A DNA stretch of 64,000 bases from Hemerocallis citrina (taxonomy: Eukaryota; Streptophyta; Magnoliopsida; Asparagales; Asphodelaceae): positions 305,684,822 through 305,748,821 of the forward strand of contig CM030361.1 in assembly GCA_017893485.1 (NCBI GenBank), given 5' to 3'. The notes under the pieces were generated by a model that ran no database searches, was not told the origin of the DNA, and saw only the letters and a list, made by a program, of their open reading frames with translations. This document shows positions 33,362 to 44,880 of this stretch, in pieces. Position numbers and translations under genes: made by a program. How positions within the stretch are numbered: position 1 is the stretch's first letter; each line of letters starts with the position of its first letter.

Positions 33362-34242
33362 TTGAGTATGGAAGTAGACATTCTAGGTATCTCTTGTCAT
33401 ACTCTCATAGGGTCATCAAGCCACCCTCAAACTGTAAGATTTAAAGGGAGAATTGAAGCTAAGGAGGTGAATATTTTGATTGGTACCGAGTCTACACATA
33501 ATTACATTGACCCTCAGACTACCATCAAAGCTTGGTTGCATATCTTAACTGAGCCTAAGTTCAAGGTTACAGTGGCTAGTGGTGAGGTTATGAACAGTGA
33601 AGGGAAGGTGGGTAATGTTGTTTTTACAGTTCAAGGAGTGAATTTATCTACTGAACTGCTTATCTTTCCATTAGCACCCTCTCAAATGGTGTTGGAAACT
33701 CATTGGGCAGAGTTACCATGGATTTCAATAGTTTAACTATGGAAATCAAGATAGCTGGAGAGATGCAGATATTACAAGGCATTAAAGATGGAAAATTACA
33801 AGTAATAAATGCTGAGGAACTCCCTAAAGCATTAGAGTACTCTTGCCAAGCATTTATGCTCCAATTGCAATGCAGTGAAGATCATACCTGCTATGCAACA
33901 CCCTATGAAGTGACAGAGCACACATTTCATTTTATCGATGTCCAGTGTGAACTGATACAACAAGTCTTAAGTCAGTTTCCTCAAGTTTTCACAACTCAAA
34001 TCAGTATGTCTCCTAAGAGAAAAGTAGACCATCAGTTTACACTGTTAACAGGACAGAAACCAGTATGTATCAGACTATATAAAGACCCTTATTACCATAA
34101 GAACGAGATAGAAAAGCAAGTTAAAGAGATGTTGTCAACAAGGTTGATCAGAAATAGGTGTAGCTCCTATGCATCTCCTGTTATTTTAGTAAAGAAAGCA
34201 TATGGAAAGTTGGAGACTATGTGTAGATCAGAGAGCTCTTAA
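33362..34242 (+). pseudogene. Reina protease and start of reverse transcriptase, catalytic Asp of protease lost
   Basis: Protease (33362-33736) is recognised from HPQTVRFKGRIEAKEVNILI followed by THNYIDPQTT. The active site, Asp-Ser-Gly or similar in the family, reads Gly-Thr-Glu here (LIGTESTHN), so the catalytic Asp and the Gly are both gone. A frame change near 33720 leads to 33703-34242, with the CELIQQVLSQFPQVF block, HQFTLLTGQKPVCIRLYKD, YHKNEIEKQVKEML and SSYASPVILVKK, the N-terminal part of reverse transcriptase. The frame stops at 34240-34242 because of a further frameshift. Confidence 0.82.
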
Positions 34243-35079
34243 TTCACTGGCAATCAAGGCAAAAATTCCAATTCCTGTGATTGATGAGCTCTTAGATTAA
34301 TTGTTTGGAGCCAAGTTCTTCTGAAAGAATGATTTGAGATCTGGATACCATCAAATTAGAGTTATAAATTTGTGGTTATGTCATTCATAAAACAGCATTT
34401 ATAACACATCAAGGCCATTATAAATTTGTGGTTATGTCATTTGGCCTCACAAATGCTCCTGCTACATTCCAGAGATTGATGAATGAGATCTTTCAAGATT
34501 ATTTGAGGAAGTTTGTCTTTGTATTTTTCGATGATTTCCTAGTATACACTGGAAAGCTATGTCCCTCATCTCACCTTAAGTCTGGAAGTTTTAAAGACTC
34601 ATCAACTGGAGAGCAAGTGTAGCTCTGGAAAAAAGACTGTAGGGTACTTGGGGCATGTGACTTGTGCGCAAGGAATTTCAATAGACCCTGGCAAGATTGA
34701 AGTTGTTACAAGTTGGCCTGAGCCTAGAATTGTGAAGGAATTGAGGGGTTTTGGGGTCTCACTGTGTATTACAAGAAGTTTGTAAAAGGGTATGGAGGAA
34801 TTGCTACTCCCTTGACTCAATTGCGCAAGAAAAATTGTTTTACTTGGTCCCTGGCAGCAACATATGCTTTTACACAGCTTAAACAGGCTTTGACTACTAC
34901 TCCTGTGCTTCAACTACATGATTTCTTTAGGCATTTTTTTCTTGGAAACAGATGTTTCTATGAGTGGTGTTGGAGCTGTATTAATGTATGATAGGCACCC
35001 TTTTACATATATAAGTAAGGGTTTGAAAGGCAAATCTCTCTTTCTCTCTCTCAACTTATGAAAAGGAAGTATTTGCAAT
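34243..35079 (+). pseudogene. Reina reverse transcriptase core and start of RNase H
   Basis: In changing frames the sequence reads WRLCVDQRALNSLAIKAKIP, then two in-frame stops around motif A ([12 protein letters not shown]), then [20 protein letters not shown], and [10 protein letters not shown] with the two catalytic Asp residues kept. RNase H begins (LETDVSMSGVGAVLM) and reaches STYEKEVFAI at 35079, where the solo LTR is inserted. A 24-bp direct repeat (34362-34385 and 34418-34441) disrupts the region before VMSFG. Confidence 0.8.
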
Positions 35080-38000
35080 TGTAACTCCCGTTTTCATTTT
35101 TTTTCCCTTTTATTATTGATTCCCATTGTAATCTCTTTTGTAATTCTATAATATTTCATTTTGTTTCATTATTGTATCAAATGATATCAACTCCAATATT
35201 ATTCATGATTTTTCCTTGATCTCAGTTTGATCATTTGAATCTTACTCCTTCTTTTCCTAATTTAAATTTAGTTTCATGAAATTGTCTTTTATCTTGTTAG
35301 GTTGTGAATTGTCCTCCTATTTGACCCATATTGTACCCAAACCCTATAACCCACCTCCTATTGAATCTAGACCCACAAACCCACAAACCCACAAACCCAA
35401 AACAACCCCCATATCTCCACTAACAGCTAATCTCCAAAAATCACTCCTAACCACATCACATCCTGTAACCCCCCAAAATTGAATCCCTAACAATCAGCCC
35501 TACAATCCTCCCCATTATTGTGCTTATTATAATACCATTATTATATTTAACCTAACCCTAAATTCAATACAATAGTCGCTTTCAATTCCCCCCAAACCCT
35601 ATATTGTGCAACCCCCCCCCCCCCCCCTCTTACTGTTCATCCTCCAAAACCCCCCTTCACCTTCCCGCTCATCTCTGTCACTCGAGCTCTCCCTCCTCCA
35701 CCATACTCGAACCCAATCCTCATCTCCACCTCACCCTCCGTCATCCTCTCCCTCGGCCTCACGTCACCCCATCACCAAGCCATTGCCTCTCCCCATCGCG
35801 GCTTCCCCTTCTGCCATTACCAAGCTTCGAAGCTTTGAGCCCTCGTCTTCCTCCTCCACTCAAAGCACCTCGAGCCTACCGCTCGCCTCCCTGCTCTCAT
35901 CCTCCTCCATTTCGTCGACCCACCGTCGACCACCCAAGCCACCGCAGCGCCCCCACCTCGTCTTCAACCTCAGTCGCCATTTTCGAACACATCGCCATTG
36001 CCAAGAACTCGAGCTCATCTGCTTCTTCGCCGCCATCTTCGTCTTCCCTTTCACCCCATAACCACCGAAGTCCCCCTCGCCTCGTCGTTGTTGTCGTCCA
36101 GAGCCCTACCCCCGCCATTCTCGCCTCCCCTATTTCGGAGCGAAACAGAGTTCGCTAGTGTCGTCGTTCCTTGGTCGCTGCGTCGCTTCTAGACCGTAAC
36201 GCCGCCGTCGCCAGTCCTCGTCGCCCTCGCCGTGAGTGTCGCCGTCGTCGCCTAGTGCCGCCGTCTTTCTCTCTCACCGTCGTTGTGGTGTAGAAGGGCG
36301 GGAAAGGGTGGTGTTTGCTGTTTGGGTATAGGGGATCCCGATCTTGGTGTTTGGTGTTTGTGTAGAGGAGGGAGGTTATGTTTGTGTGTTTGCTATTGTA
36401 GAGTAGGAGATCGGGGATCGGAGTTTGGTGTTTGGGTTGATCCGGTGTCGTGTGATGTGTTGCTGTTTCGGTTCCCTCGCACGTAGAGCGCACGTGTTTT
36501 TTACGTGCATGGATTCGTGGTTCTTTGCCCAGGATCCTAATCCCGTTATTCCTTATATCGGATCTAACTTCATTCTAAAGGTAAGTCATCTCACTCTCGA
36601 ATTGTATTGTATCGTATTCAAAAATTTTTATTGAATCCTGCAAGTAGATCCATATTGATTATTGTATATTGTTTATTGTTGTTCATCGTTGGGATACTAC
36701 GGATTTACACGAGCGAATCCAAGTAGTAGTTTTGACTTCGTGCCGTCTTTTTGCCTCCGACTTATTGAGATCTTACATGTATTCATATAGTTAATTATTG
36801 AATATAGGAATAGGGATTTCTATTGCATTTCATGTCATGACATTACACAACTATTATAGATTGTATACTAGTATTGATTGTTTATATGATTGATGTTGGT
36901 GTGTTAGTTGATTGTGATTAGTAGGGTTATGGACATTATACATCTTAATACCATATTCACATAGACGTAACTTGCAGTGATTTATAATTTTTAACCCCTA
37001 ACTCATCGTTCATAATATTTTTAATCTTTTTATTCATGAAGAACATGTTGAAACCCTGAAATTTATTGCCAACCTGAACATTGTCATGCTATTTCGACCT
37101 AGATAATGTCATCAAAATCAATAACTTTCTGAATATGAAATATAGCCCCATATTTCTAGTTTCCAGAACATCCAGGATTTTTGAATTCCGACTTATATTG
37201 CATGAGTTATGGCCTTTTTACTGCTGCTGTGCTTATTTTCAGATTTATGCACATACCATGTTAAGCTGATGAATTAGGTAAACTAATGATCAAATATTAC
37301 CATGATAATTTTTAGATTAATGGTTGACATGCTTAGGGTAATAAAAATTATTTTTAATGACTTTTACAATGAATATTTACTGCTGTTACAACTAAAACTA
37401 GTTAATACCGACAACCGGCCAGAAACGGTAACCTGTAAAGAACACTGAAATTCACCAAATTACTGTTGTCGGAATTTGAACTTTAAATATGTGTTGGAAC
37501 TGGGCAGGATCTAGTTTCTAGAACTTCTGACAAATCCACTTTTTCTATTCTGTAGCAACGGAAATTCTGATTTTGGTGCAGCAACCTACTGCTGTCCAGG
37601 ATTGAGTTTTCATATTTGATAATATATAATTAAATCTATGATGTTGTATTTGGTGCATTTAATTGTATGGAGTACATTGTATGATCTTAGGGTTGTGTTG
37701 TCATCTTTCTAGTGCCCCTTATTAATCGCCTTATCGTTTTTCCATTGATGTTTCTGTCCCTATTGTTCCCTATTAGTATTGCATGTTAATTGAATAAAGA
37801 ATGTTAATCAAGCCGGGGTTAAGGGTTGACTAGGATAATTGATAATATAGTGACTGTACTCAGGAATGTGGGCATCGTTCCCAAAATATCGTTATCGTCA
37901 TTGTGCAAGAAATTACAAATGGCCAGTGTTATCGTCATTGTACAAGAAATTGCAAATGGCCAGTATTATCGTCATTATGCAAGAAATTGCAAATGGTCAG

Positions 38001-38895
38001 TGTTATCGTAATTATGCAAGAAATTGCAAATGGCTAGTGTTATCGTTATTGTGCAAGAAATTGCTGCAATAGCCAGTATTATATTATACCGTGTACATAA
38101 CCTGTAGAAATTACCACCTTAGTCTAAACGAAATTGATTGTATGCATCGAACCAGTAGTATGGGATGCAGTAGTACGTGTATTAGTTAGGATTAAAATGA
38201 ATAATAGACTTAAGACTTTATTGCATTGTCATTGCATTTTGTCGTCGTTATTGAATAGTGTTATTGTTATTGCTTACCGTCATTGTTATTGTTTATTGTT
38301 ATTGTTATCAATCATCGTTATTGCACATTGCATTGTTACCATTTTGCCATTGTTCATTGTCATCGATTCTATTATTTATTGAATTCATTGTTATACCGTA
38401 AATATCATTGTTTCTCTGTTTCTCTACTTGCTATCTACAACTTGCTCTAAGGACATATTTTTCTCTCTTTTAAATGAACAGCTTACAGGTAATCAAGGAG
38501 AATTGCCTGATGGACTAGGAGAACAACAATGGTGAAAGAATTGATTTGCATCGTCGCCTAAATAATTATTGTTTTGTTTTGAAGACTTTAATAATTGAAC
38601 AATGTTTTTGAAGACTTTAATAATTGAACAATGTTGTTTTCTCTGTATTATGGGCTTTTGACCCGAATAATTTTATTGTTGATCCCATATGTTGGATTGT
38701 TATTTTTTTGGTTATTTCATGCTTAAAATTCAAGTATTATTATTCATGTGTTTACTCCTTTATTCCATGCGTGGTTGTATTACTTCTTGTTTATATTGTT
38801 GAGTTGAATCGATAACAGCTCATGGGTGACGCAAGTCATTCGCTGGGCCATGTCATGTGCTTGCATTCCGTATTTTTGGGAAGCGGGGCATGACA
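35080..38895. mobile_element. 3.8-kb solo LTR inside the Reina RNase H
   Basis: It runs from TGTAACTCCCG to GGGGCATGACA, flanked by GCAAT and ACAAT (5-bp duplication, one change). Without it, the Reina frame reads on from YEKEVFAI to LSVVKYWRQYF. The interior has a C/T-rich stretch at 35600-36250 with a 17-base C run and a 37-bp tandem repeat at 37891-38077, but no retroelement genes. The many small ORFs in the C/T-rich part have low-complexity composition. Confidence 0.85.
37891..38077 (+). repeat. 37-bp tandem repeat, five copies
   Basis: Units start at 37891, 37928, 37965, 38002 and 38039. Each reads like GTTATCGTCATTGTGCAAGA followed by AATTGCAAATGGCCAGT. The last copy is slightly longer. 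It lies inside the solo LTR. Confidence 0.92.
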
Positions 38896-40030
38896 ACAAT
38901 ACTTTCAGTTGTTAAGTATTGGAGACAATACTTCTCAGGGAAAAAATTTATGATTAAAACTGATCAAATGAGCATCAAGTATATACTGGAACAGAGAGTC
39001 AACACAGATATTCAAGAGAAATATTGGTTGTGGAAATTGTTGGGTTTCAATTTCACAGTTGAATATAAGAAAGGAAAAGACAATGTGGCTGCTGATAGTT
39101 TGTCTAGAAGGATATCTGATACACAGGGAACAGCTTGTGAGATGACATTCATTGTGCCACAATGAATCTATGAGGTGAAGGCAATGGTCTTGCAAGACCC
39201 TTAGTCTTAATCCTTACCAGAGCAGCTGCAGCAGGGTACTTTGAACCCTCAAACTTACAAATTCTTAGGTGTAAGTTTGTACTACAAAGGAAAAAATTAC
39301 TCAGTCCAACCACTTCTCTGAGATTGATGATAATTTTGAATAATCATGATTTAAATGTGGGGGAGCACTCAGGTTTTCATAAAACTTTGCACATGACCAT
39401 TATATCCTTTATTTGGATAAGAATGAGCAAGGACATTGAGAAAATGATTAAAGAATGTCTAATATTTCAAAAAAACAAGCATGAAACAATGTTAGCAGCA
39501 GGTTTACTACAGCCACTTCATGTAGCTGAGTTAGTATGGGAAGATATTTCCATATATTTTATTGAGGGACTGCCCAAGAGTCATGGTAAGTTAGTAATTT
39601 TTGATGAGGTGGATAGACTTACTAAGTATGCTCGCTTCATTAGCATATCGCGTCCCTACTTTTCTCAAATTGTTGCACAATTCTTCACTGATCATGTGAG
39701 TAAACTACATGGTATGCCAAAGAGTATTGTATCATATATGGATCCATTGTTTATCAGTGCATTTCGGAGAGAACTCTCCAATTTACAAGGCAGTAAGCTC
39801 AACACTTCCACTACTTATCATCCTCAAACAAATGGCCAAACTTGGATTGTTAATAAGGCATTAGAGATGTATTTGAGATATATGTGTGGTCAAAAGCCTA
39901 GGGACTGGGTAAAGTGGCTACGTTGGGCTGGGTAATGGTACAACACCAACTGGCATTCTACTACAAGAATGTCACCATTTGAAGTTAAGTATGGTAGATC
40001 TCCCCCTTCTCCAAACAATAGTGAAGAATA
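38896..40030 (+). pseudogene. Reina RNase H end and integrase, all three catalytic acids replaced
   Basis: RNase H ends with FMIKTDQMSIKYILEQRVNT and KGKDNVAADSLSRR at 38930-39110. Integrase follows after stops, with a zinc-binding part (HSGFHKTLH, weak CLIFQKN) and a core at 39480-39930. In the core, WEDISIYFIEGLP has Tyr where the family has the first catalytic Asp. IVSYMDPLF has Tyr at the second Asp. NGQTWIVNK has Trp at the Glu. The rest of the core is well preserved. The reading ends at about 40030 without a C-terminal domain. Confidence 0.82.
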
Positions 40031-41110
40031 AAATAAAAGAAGCATCCGAGTCAAGCAACCATGTAGGCTGCGAGGACGAACTAGGAGTGGTGGCACTCAT
40101 GCCTTGTAGCGGATGAGTTACAGTACCAGAAGAAGAAGAGACACAGGGAGCGTGATGCCCATCTGATGGAGTTGACGACTAAGCTGCTGAGATATGAGCT
40201 GAGTGAGTTGGTTAGGGGAATAAGCATTAGAGATCCCAATAGGAGCAACTACCAGAGGTCTCTGATTCAAGCACAAGCACTTGCAACAATGATCTATGGT
40301 TTGCCCATAAAGGTGAAAATAGATACATTGTTTCTTTGGCTTCATTAGACGAAAAGGAGCAGAGGCAAAAGCTATGCCTCAAAGGTGGTTGTGGAGAGAC
40401 AGTCGGTGTGACTGCCAACACAGGAGTAGACTGTGGCGTAGGAAGAAAAGCAGTAGTCCAAAGATTGGTCTTTTCGGCTAACACAACTGTTTTGGCATGT
40501 TCCAATGAAGGAATTGTCTCACGAGACATAAGCTGACTGTGAACAACTGTGAACTCTGGACAAAGCCTCATCAAAAATTCATAAGGATGTTTTCGATTAA
40601 GCGATGCTACAGACTTCTTCTCTATACATGGCTCCTCAATTTCATCAATTTTCAAAGATTATAAAGAGAAGAAAGAAATCTTATATGGATTGATCACCAT
40701 GAGCGGTCACAGCAAGTTTCTGATTCAAGGCATACTCACGAGCATGACTATAGTGCTCATTAGTATCTCAAAGATGGATCCAAATAGCTTTTGCAGAGGA
40801 GAGAATAGCAATCTAACGACATATAGGTCTGAAGTAATAGTAGGAGGTGTTGTCAACGGCAGTGTCGTGGATGGCGGGGTCGACAATGGCAGATTCATCC
40901 ATAAGATGATGAACAAGGCCATGAGCTCGTAGAAGAATAAGCATATGGAGAGACCAAGTTTCATAATTTTCAGAGCCAGATAATTTTTTCTGGTGTGGTG
41001 GGAATGGAGTGGATAGGCAAGCGAGAGGAAGTGAAGGTCATGATTCAACCAGACTGTTTGAACAATGATGGCGGCAGCGACGAAGAGATTGGTCGACGAC
41101 AATTAGGATG
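40022..41110 (-). pseudogene. Ty1/copia gag and start of protease (remnant)
   Basis: On the minus strand, gag shows NYLALKIMKLG near 40980 and then KHPYEFLMRLCPEFTVVHSQ with ETIPSLEHAKTVVLAE at 40600-40470, the typical plant copia gag block, in broken frames. At about 40050 comes TWLLDSDASF, which is the protease active-site block with Gly changed to Asp. The sequence then abuts the Reina element. No zinc knuckle, integrase or reverse transcriptase remains. Confidence 0.7.
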
Positions 41111-41592
41111 TCCAGGGAGTTGGAAGAGTTGGAAGAGGATTGTGGCACAGCTGAAGTGGATTTGGATTCGACTGGGGATCGGGATTTGATCGCAAGTGAG
41201 AGGATCAAGATTTGAGAGGAATTGTAGCAAGATAGATTCAATTAGGGATAGATTAAACCAATAAAAGATCCCTAAATTTCAATTAAAATTCAAAAGTTTA
41301 AATAAAAATTTCAAAAATGATTATTAAATTCAGAAAATTAATTAAAAATTGGAATAATTAATTTAAAAGGTTTGAAAAAGCAATTTTAAATTAAGGAAAT
41401 TTTATTTTAAAACCAAAAAATTATGGAAAATTCCAGAAAAACCCACAAAAATAGTAGTCGCCTCCAGAAGCTTTGATCAGTTCCAGGTATCTCCAATCGA
41501 CCCTGAAAGCTAAGATTATACCCCAGAATTCTAAAGTAAGCCGAACTACTTCCCAAAAACCAAGAAAAATGACTTCTGGAAGTTGGGGGCTT

Positions 41593-42209
41593 ATGATAAT
41601 GGGAAAAAATCACAGCAAATCAGGGTTTTATGATTCTAGCACAGATCCTAAAGCTTCTACATGCAGATTAACCATAACGGGCCTCTTTAAATGGTCCGGA
41701 CCTTCTTCAGGCTCATCTACAAGACATGGACCGCTCTCAAGCCCATTAAAATCGATTAGGCTCACCAGAAGAGACACTCGGCCCATTTGGTTGTAAGTCA
41801 AATCTCTTATCTCCAGACAAGAGAGTCTTATCTCTTAAGAAGATGAATCAACAGGAGATAAGGAATTCATATCAATCTAATGGATTCGTATCAATCTTCT
41901 AAACTGTTTTTAAAGCCTATAAATACTCTACCCCCTCCTCATTTAATCAATAATTCACAATTTCTCTCTCTGATTCTAACTTAAGTGACTGAGGGTCTGT
42001 CACCGAGGGCCACCCCCGGTGTTTCAGGCTTTTTGTAGGTCCATCGACCGCATCAGCAACCATCGAATTCAGACCACGGTGTTCAATCAACGATTCAGAT
42101 CTACTATCAGAAGCTCTAACTACTTTTTATGGCGACGATCAAAGGTTAGATCTTTAGTAGCTTTCTTCAAATATAAACTCACTATCTGTTTGATGCCACA
42201 CCAAAATAA
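41593..42209 (+). repeat. Diverged Tat-like LTR in the copia leader
   Basis: It is preceded by a purine run (GGAAGTTGGGGG) and starts near TGATAATGGG. It has the same layout as the Tat LTRs: TATA box CCTATAAATACTC at 41916, then CCCCCTCCTCATT, GTGACTGAGGGTCTGTCACCG and AAACTCACTATC. The right end is not sharp, because the sequence runs into the copia primer site at 42210-42229. Confidence 0.6.
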
Positions 42210-42229
42210 GAGCTCTTGCTCTGATAACA
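42210..42229 (-). other. Primer binding site of the copia remnant
   Basis: The minus strand reads TGTTATCAGAGCAAGAGC, one base off the usual plant TGGTATCAGAGC site for initiator tRNA-Met. It directly follows the probable LTR end CTATCA. It supports a minus-strand copia element whose 5' LTR begins at plus position 42230. Confidence 0.6.
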
Positions 42230-43039
42230 TGATAGAGAAAGGAATAAAGAAAATGTGAAATATTATCTATTAGGACATAGAAGTCAACAATATATACGAA
42301 TCTATAAAAGATGGGATAAGCATGTATCATACACATGCTATAGAGTACTAGTATAATGCACGTACGGTGCACGCTTATAAAAAAAGTATAGTCATTAAAT
42401 TAAATGAATACATATATCGAATAAGAAAAGAAATAGTAAAGCATTTAACAACCAAAATAGCAAGTTATCTAAAAAACCTCCTCTGAAAATAAAGAAAAAT
42501 AATTAGCAATTAAGCCACGACAATCCCCATTATATAGTCCCTTATTTTTTTCCTTTGTAAGCCTCTCGACGATAGTCCCTTTTTATTAACATAAGAAAGC
42601 TCAAAGTAAACAGATAAGCATTGACATACACCCACGGTTTACTCTAACCATCTAATAATAACAATCATTCACCACTCAAAATTTTGTAGCGAAGCCTTCA
42701 TATGAAGCCTTAAGACTTATCCACAACATATATTCAGACCTTTGTCAATAAGTAACCAACCATGATAGCTAATAGTCTTACACCAATGTTTGAGGTTCAT
42801 TCTCCCCTAAAAATTCTAATGCTACTTATCTAACAAAATTTCCAAAATTTTAACCTAAATACAATAGTAATGAAAATGCAATTAAATCATATAAAGAAAT
42901 GAAATTAATACTCATTCTTAAATCACGTTAAAGAAATGAAATTTAACAGGGAACTTCCACTTAGAATAGCTTGTTATGCAAGAATTTATACTACAACTAA
43001 GGTATTAATCTTCCTTGCTATTAGTATTCATTTAGGAGA

Positions 43040-43081
<42 letters not shown>

Positions 43082-43169
43082 CGGTTAGATCTTCCAAGTT
43101 TATGTCAAATATCGAAAGAGTATATTGATTAGTGTATAGGGGGAGTAGGTACATATATAGATTAATTAA
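42230..43169. other. Probable copia LTR remnant, then AT-rich sequence with a 40-base G run
   Basis: From 42230 (TGATAGAGAAAGG) the sequence should be the copia 5' LTR, but its far end could not be placed. The rest is AT-rich, without a coding frame. A pure run of 40 G lies at 43042-43081. Confidence 0.45.
43042..43081 (+). repeat. Homopolymer of 40 G
   Basis: An uninterrupted G run between AT-rich flanks. The true length may differ, because such runs are hard to sequence. Confidence 0.9.
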
Positions 43170-44695
43170 CACCTTTGAAAAAATGATTTTTCCCCAAACT
43201 GGCCCATTTTTTGAAAGTTTTTTCCAAACTGACCTACTTTTTAAAAAAAATCTCAAACTGACCCACTCGCTTTCTCAAATAGCGAGTTTAGTCAAAATTC
43301 ACTCGCTATCTGAGAAAGCGAGTGTTGGTTTTGGATTTTTTAGTTTCCTCCTTGGCCAAGACTCGTTGTCTTAAAAAGCGAGCTTGTTTTCACCAAACTC
43401 GATTTTTAAGACGACGAGTGTTGATTTCTCATATAGATGCCACCAACTCGCAGAACCATCGACGACCGCATCCTCAATCGCAGCCTGCCCCTGCCTCGTC
43501 GTTGCGGCCCTCATCGACTGCGACCACAGCAACCATCCCCCGACGCTGCCTCGATCCCGTGCACCGCGCTCGCCACCGTAGTCGACGCCCCTACACCTCG
43601 ACCTCGCCATTGTTGCAGCCTGCGACCTCCCTTCATCACCCCCGTCTTCCTCCGCTTGCGCCACCACCGAAGCCACCCCGACTGCGTTCCTCACCAGCCA
43701 ATGCTCTTCCCACACTGTGTCGTCGAGCCTCACCGCCACCCTGCCACCTAGTCGCCCTGCTTCATCCCTCACCATCTTCCTCCACCGAACTCCCAAACCT
43801 CGATAGTCTCCTACCGTTCTCCTCATCAAACCCAACTTGAAGCTCCATCAACATCGTCATCATCTCACGCTAAAACCACCATTGCTGAGCTCCTCTCCAC
43901 GCCGCTCTTCCTGCCTTGGACTTCGACAGCCCGAACAGCCAACCACCCGCAGCCTCGACCCCTGCTACTCCCGCTGCAGTACCCCCTGCGACCGCCGTTC
44001 ACTGCCCCTAGTCATCCCTTGCCGTTGCTACCACAGCAAGTCCCTGCTCGCTTGATGTTGCCCTACACAATCGCTGCCCGAGGCTCTTGTTGCATCTCGC
44101 AACTTGACAACGACAACAACAAGAAAGATGGGGGTGACAAAGGGAGGTCGCAGGCTGCAGCAATGGCGAGGTCGAGGTTCAGGGGCACCGACTGTGGCGG
44201 CGAGCGCGGTGCACAGGATCGAGAAAACAAGCTCGCTTCAATCTGAGAAATCTGAGAAATCGAGGTGCACTGCGAGCGGACGAAGACAGGGGTAATGAAG
44301 GGAGGTCGCAGGTTGCAACAATGGCGAGGTCGAGGTGCAGGGGCGTCGACTGCGGCGGCGAGCGCGGTGCACGGGACCAAGGCAGCGTCGGGGGATGGTT
44401 GCTGTGGTCGCAGTCGACGAGGCAGGAGCAGGCTGCTATGGGGGACGCAGCTATCGGTGGTTCTGCGGGTTGCTGATATCTATATGAGAAATCGACACTC
44501 GGTGTCTCAAAAAGCGAGTTTGGTGAAAACAAGCTCGCTTGACATCGAGTCTTGGCTAAGGAAGAAACCAACACTCGCTTTCTTATATAGCGAGTGAATT
44601 TTGACTAAACTCGCTATCTGAGAAAGCGAGTGGGTCAGTTTGGAAAAACTTTGAAAAAGTGGGTCAGTTTGGGAAAAAATCTGAAAACCCCTAAT
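43170..44695. mobile_element. Foldback element with long, hairpin-built inverted ends (Mutator-like, non-autonomous)
   Basis: The left arm (about 43170-43500) and right arm (about 44450-44695) are inverted copies. Both carry CCAAACTGACC words, ACTCGCT...AGCGAGT hairpins (left at 43265-43287 and 43301-43323), CCAAGACTCG, GAGCTTGTTTTCACCAAACT and GATTTCTCATATAGAT. Inverted similarity continues into the GC-rich interior: left 43500-43660 matches the complement of 44265-44480, and part of that right block occurs a second time at about 44125-44225. No transposase is present. Long inverted ends and a GC-rich filling resemble Pack-MULE elements, but no 9-bp target duplication could be confirmed. Frames in the interior are Pro/Arg-rich and shared between copies by repetition. 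Confidence 0.7.
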
Positions 44696-44880
44696 TTTGT
44701 GCATGAACTTTGTGTATGAATGGTAGGATTGAATTCTTTCACATGCATGTTTACTCACCTTGGAAACTTTGAAATAACAAGACTTCCTATGATTGGAATT
44801 AGCCCCAAAAAACCTTTAAAAAATAAAGAGCAGCAAAGTATCAAAAAATGTCTAAACTTTTAAGCTTATAAAGATATTAC

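Larger units (their letters stand above)
33025..40030 (+). mobile_element. Reina-like Ty3/gypsy element, decayed, split by a solo LTR
   Basis: From left to right: the end of gag, protease, reverse transcriptase, half of RNase H, a 3.8-kb inserted solo LTR (35080-38895), the rest of RNase H and integrase. No LTR of its own is visible. The left side abuts the Tat 3' LTR and the right side abuts a copia remnant. All enzymatic parts are damaged. Confidence 0.82.

Noticed and set aside
35604..36493. Pro/Ser- and Arg-rich ORFs of up to 184 codons on both strands
   Set aside because: They lie in a C/T-rich part of a solo LTR, with low-complexity composition open on both strands. No family motif.
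43032..43256. Minus-strand protein with a poly-Pro end
   Set aside because: The poly-Pro is the 40-G run read on the other strand.
43322..44597. Overlapping Pro/Arg-rich ORFs in the foldback element as captured genes
   Set aside because: They are open on several frames because of GC-rich repeats, and inverted copies give the same frames. A captured host fragment is possible but no family was recognised.
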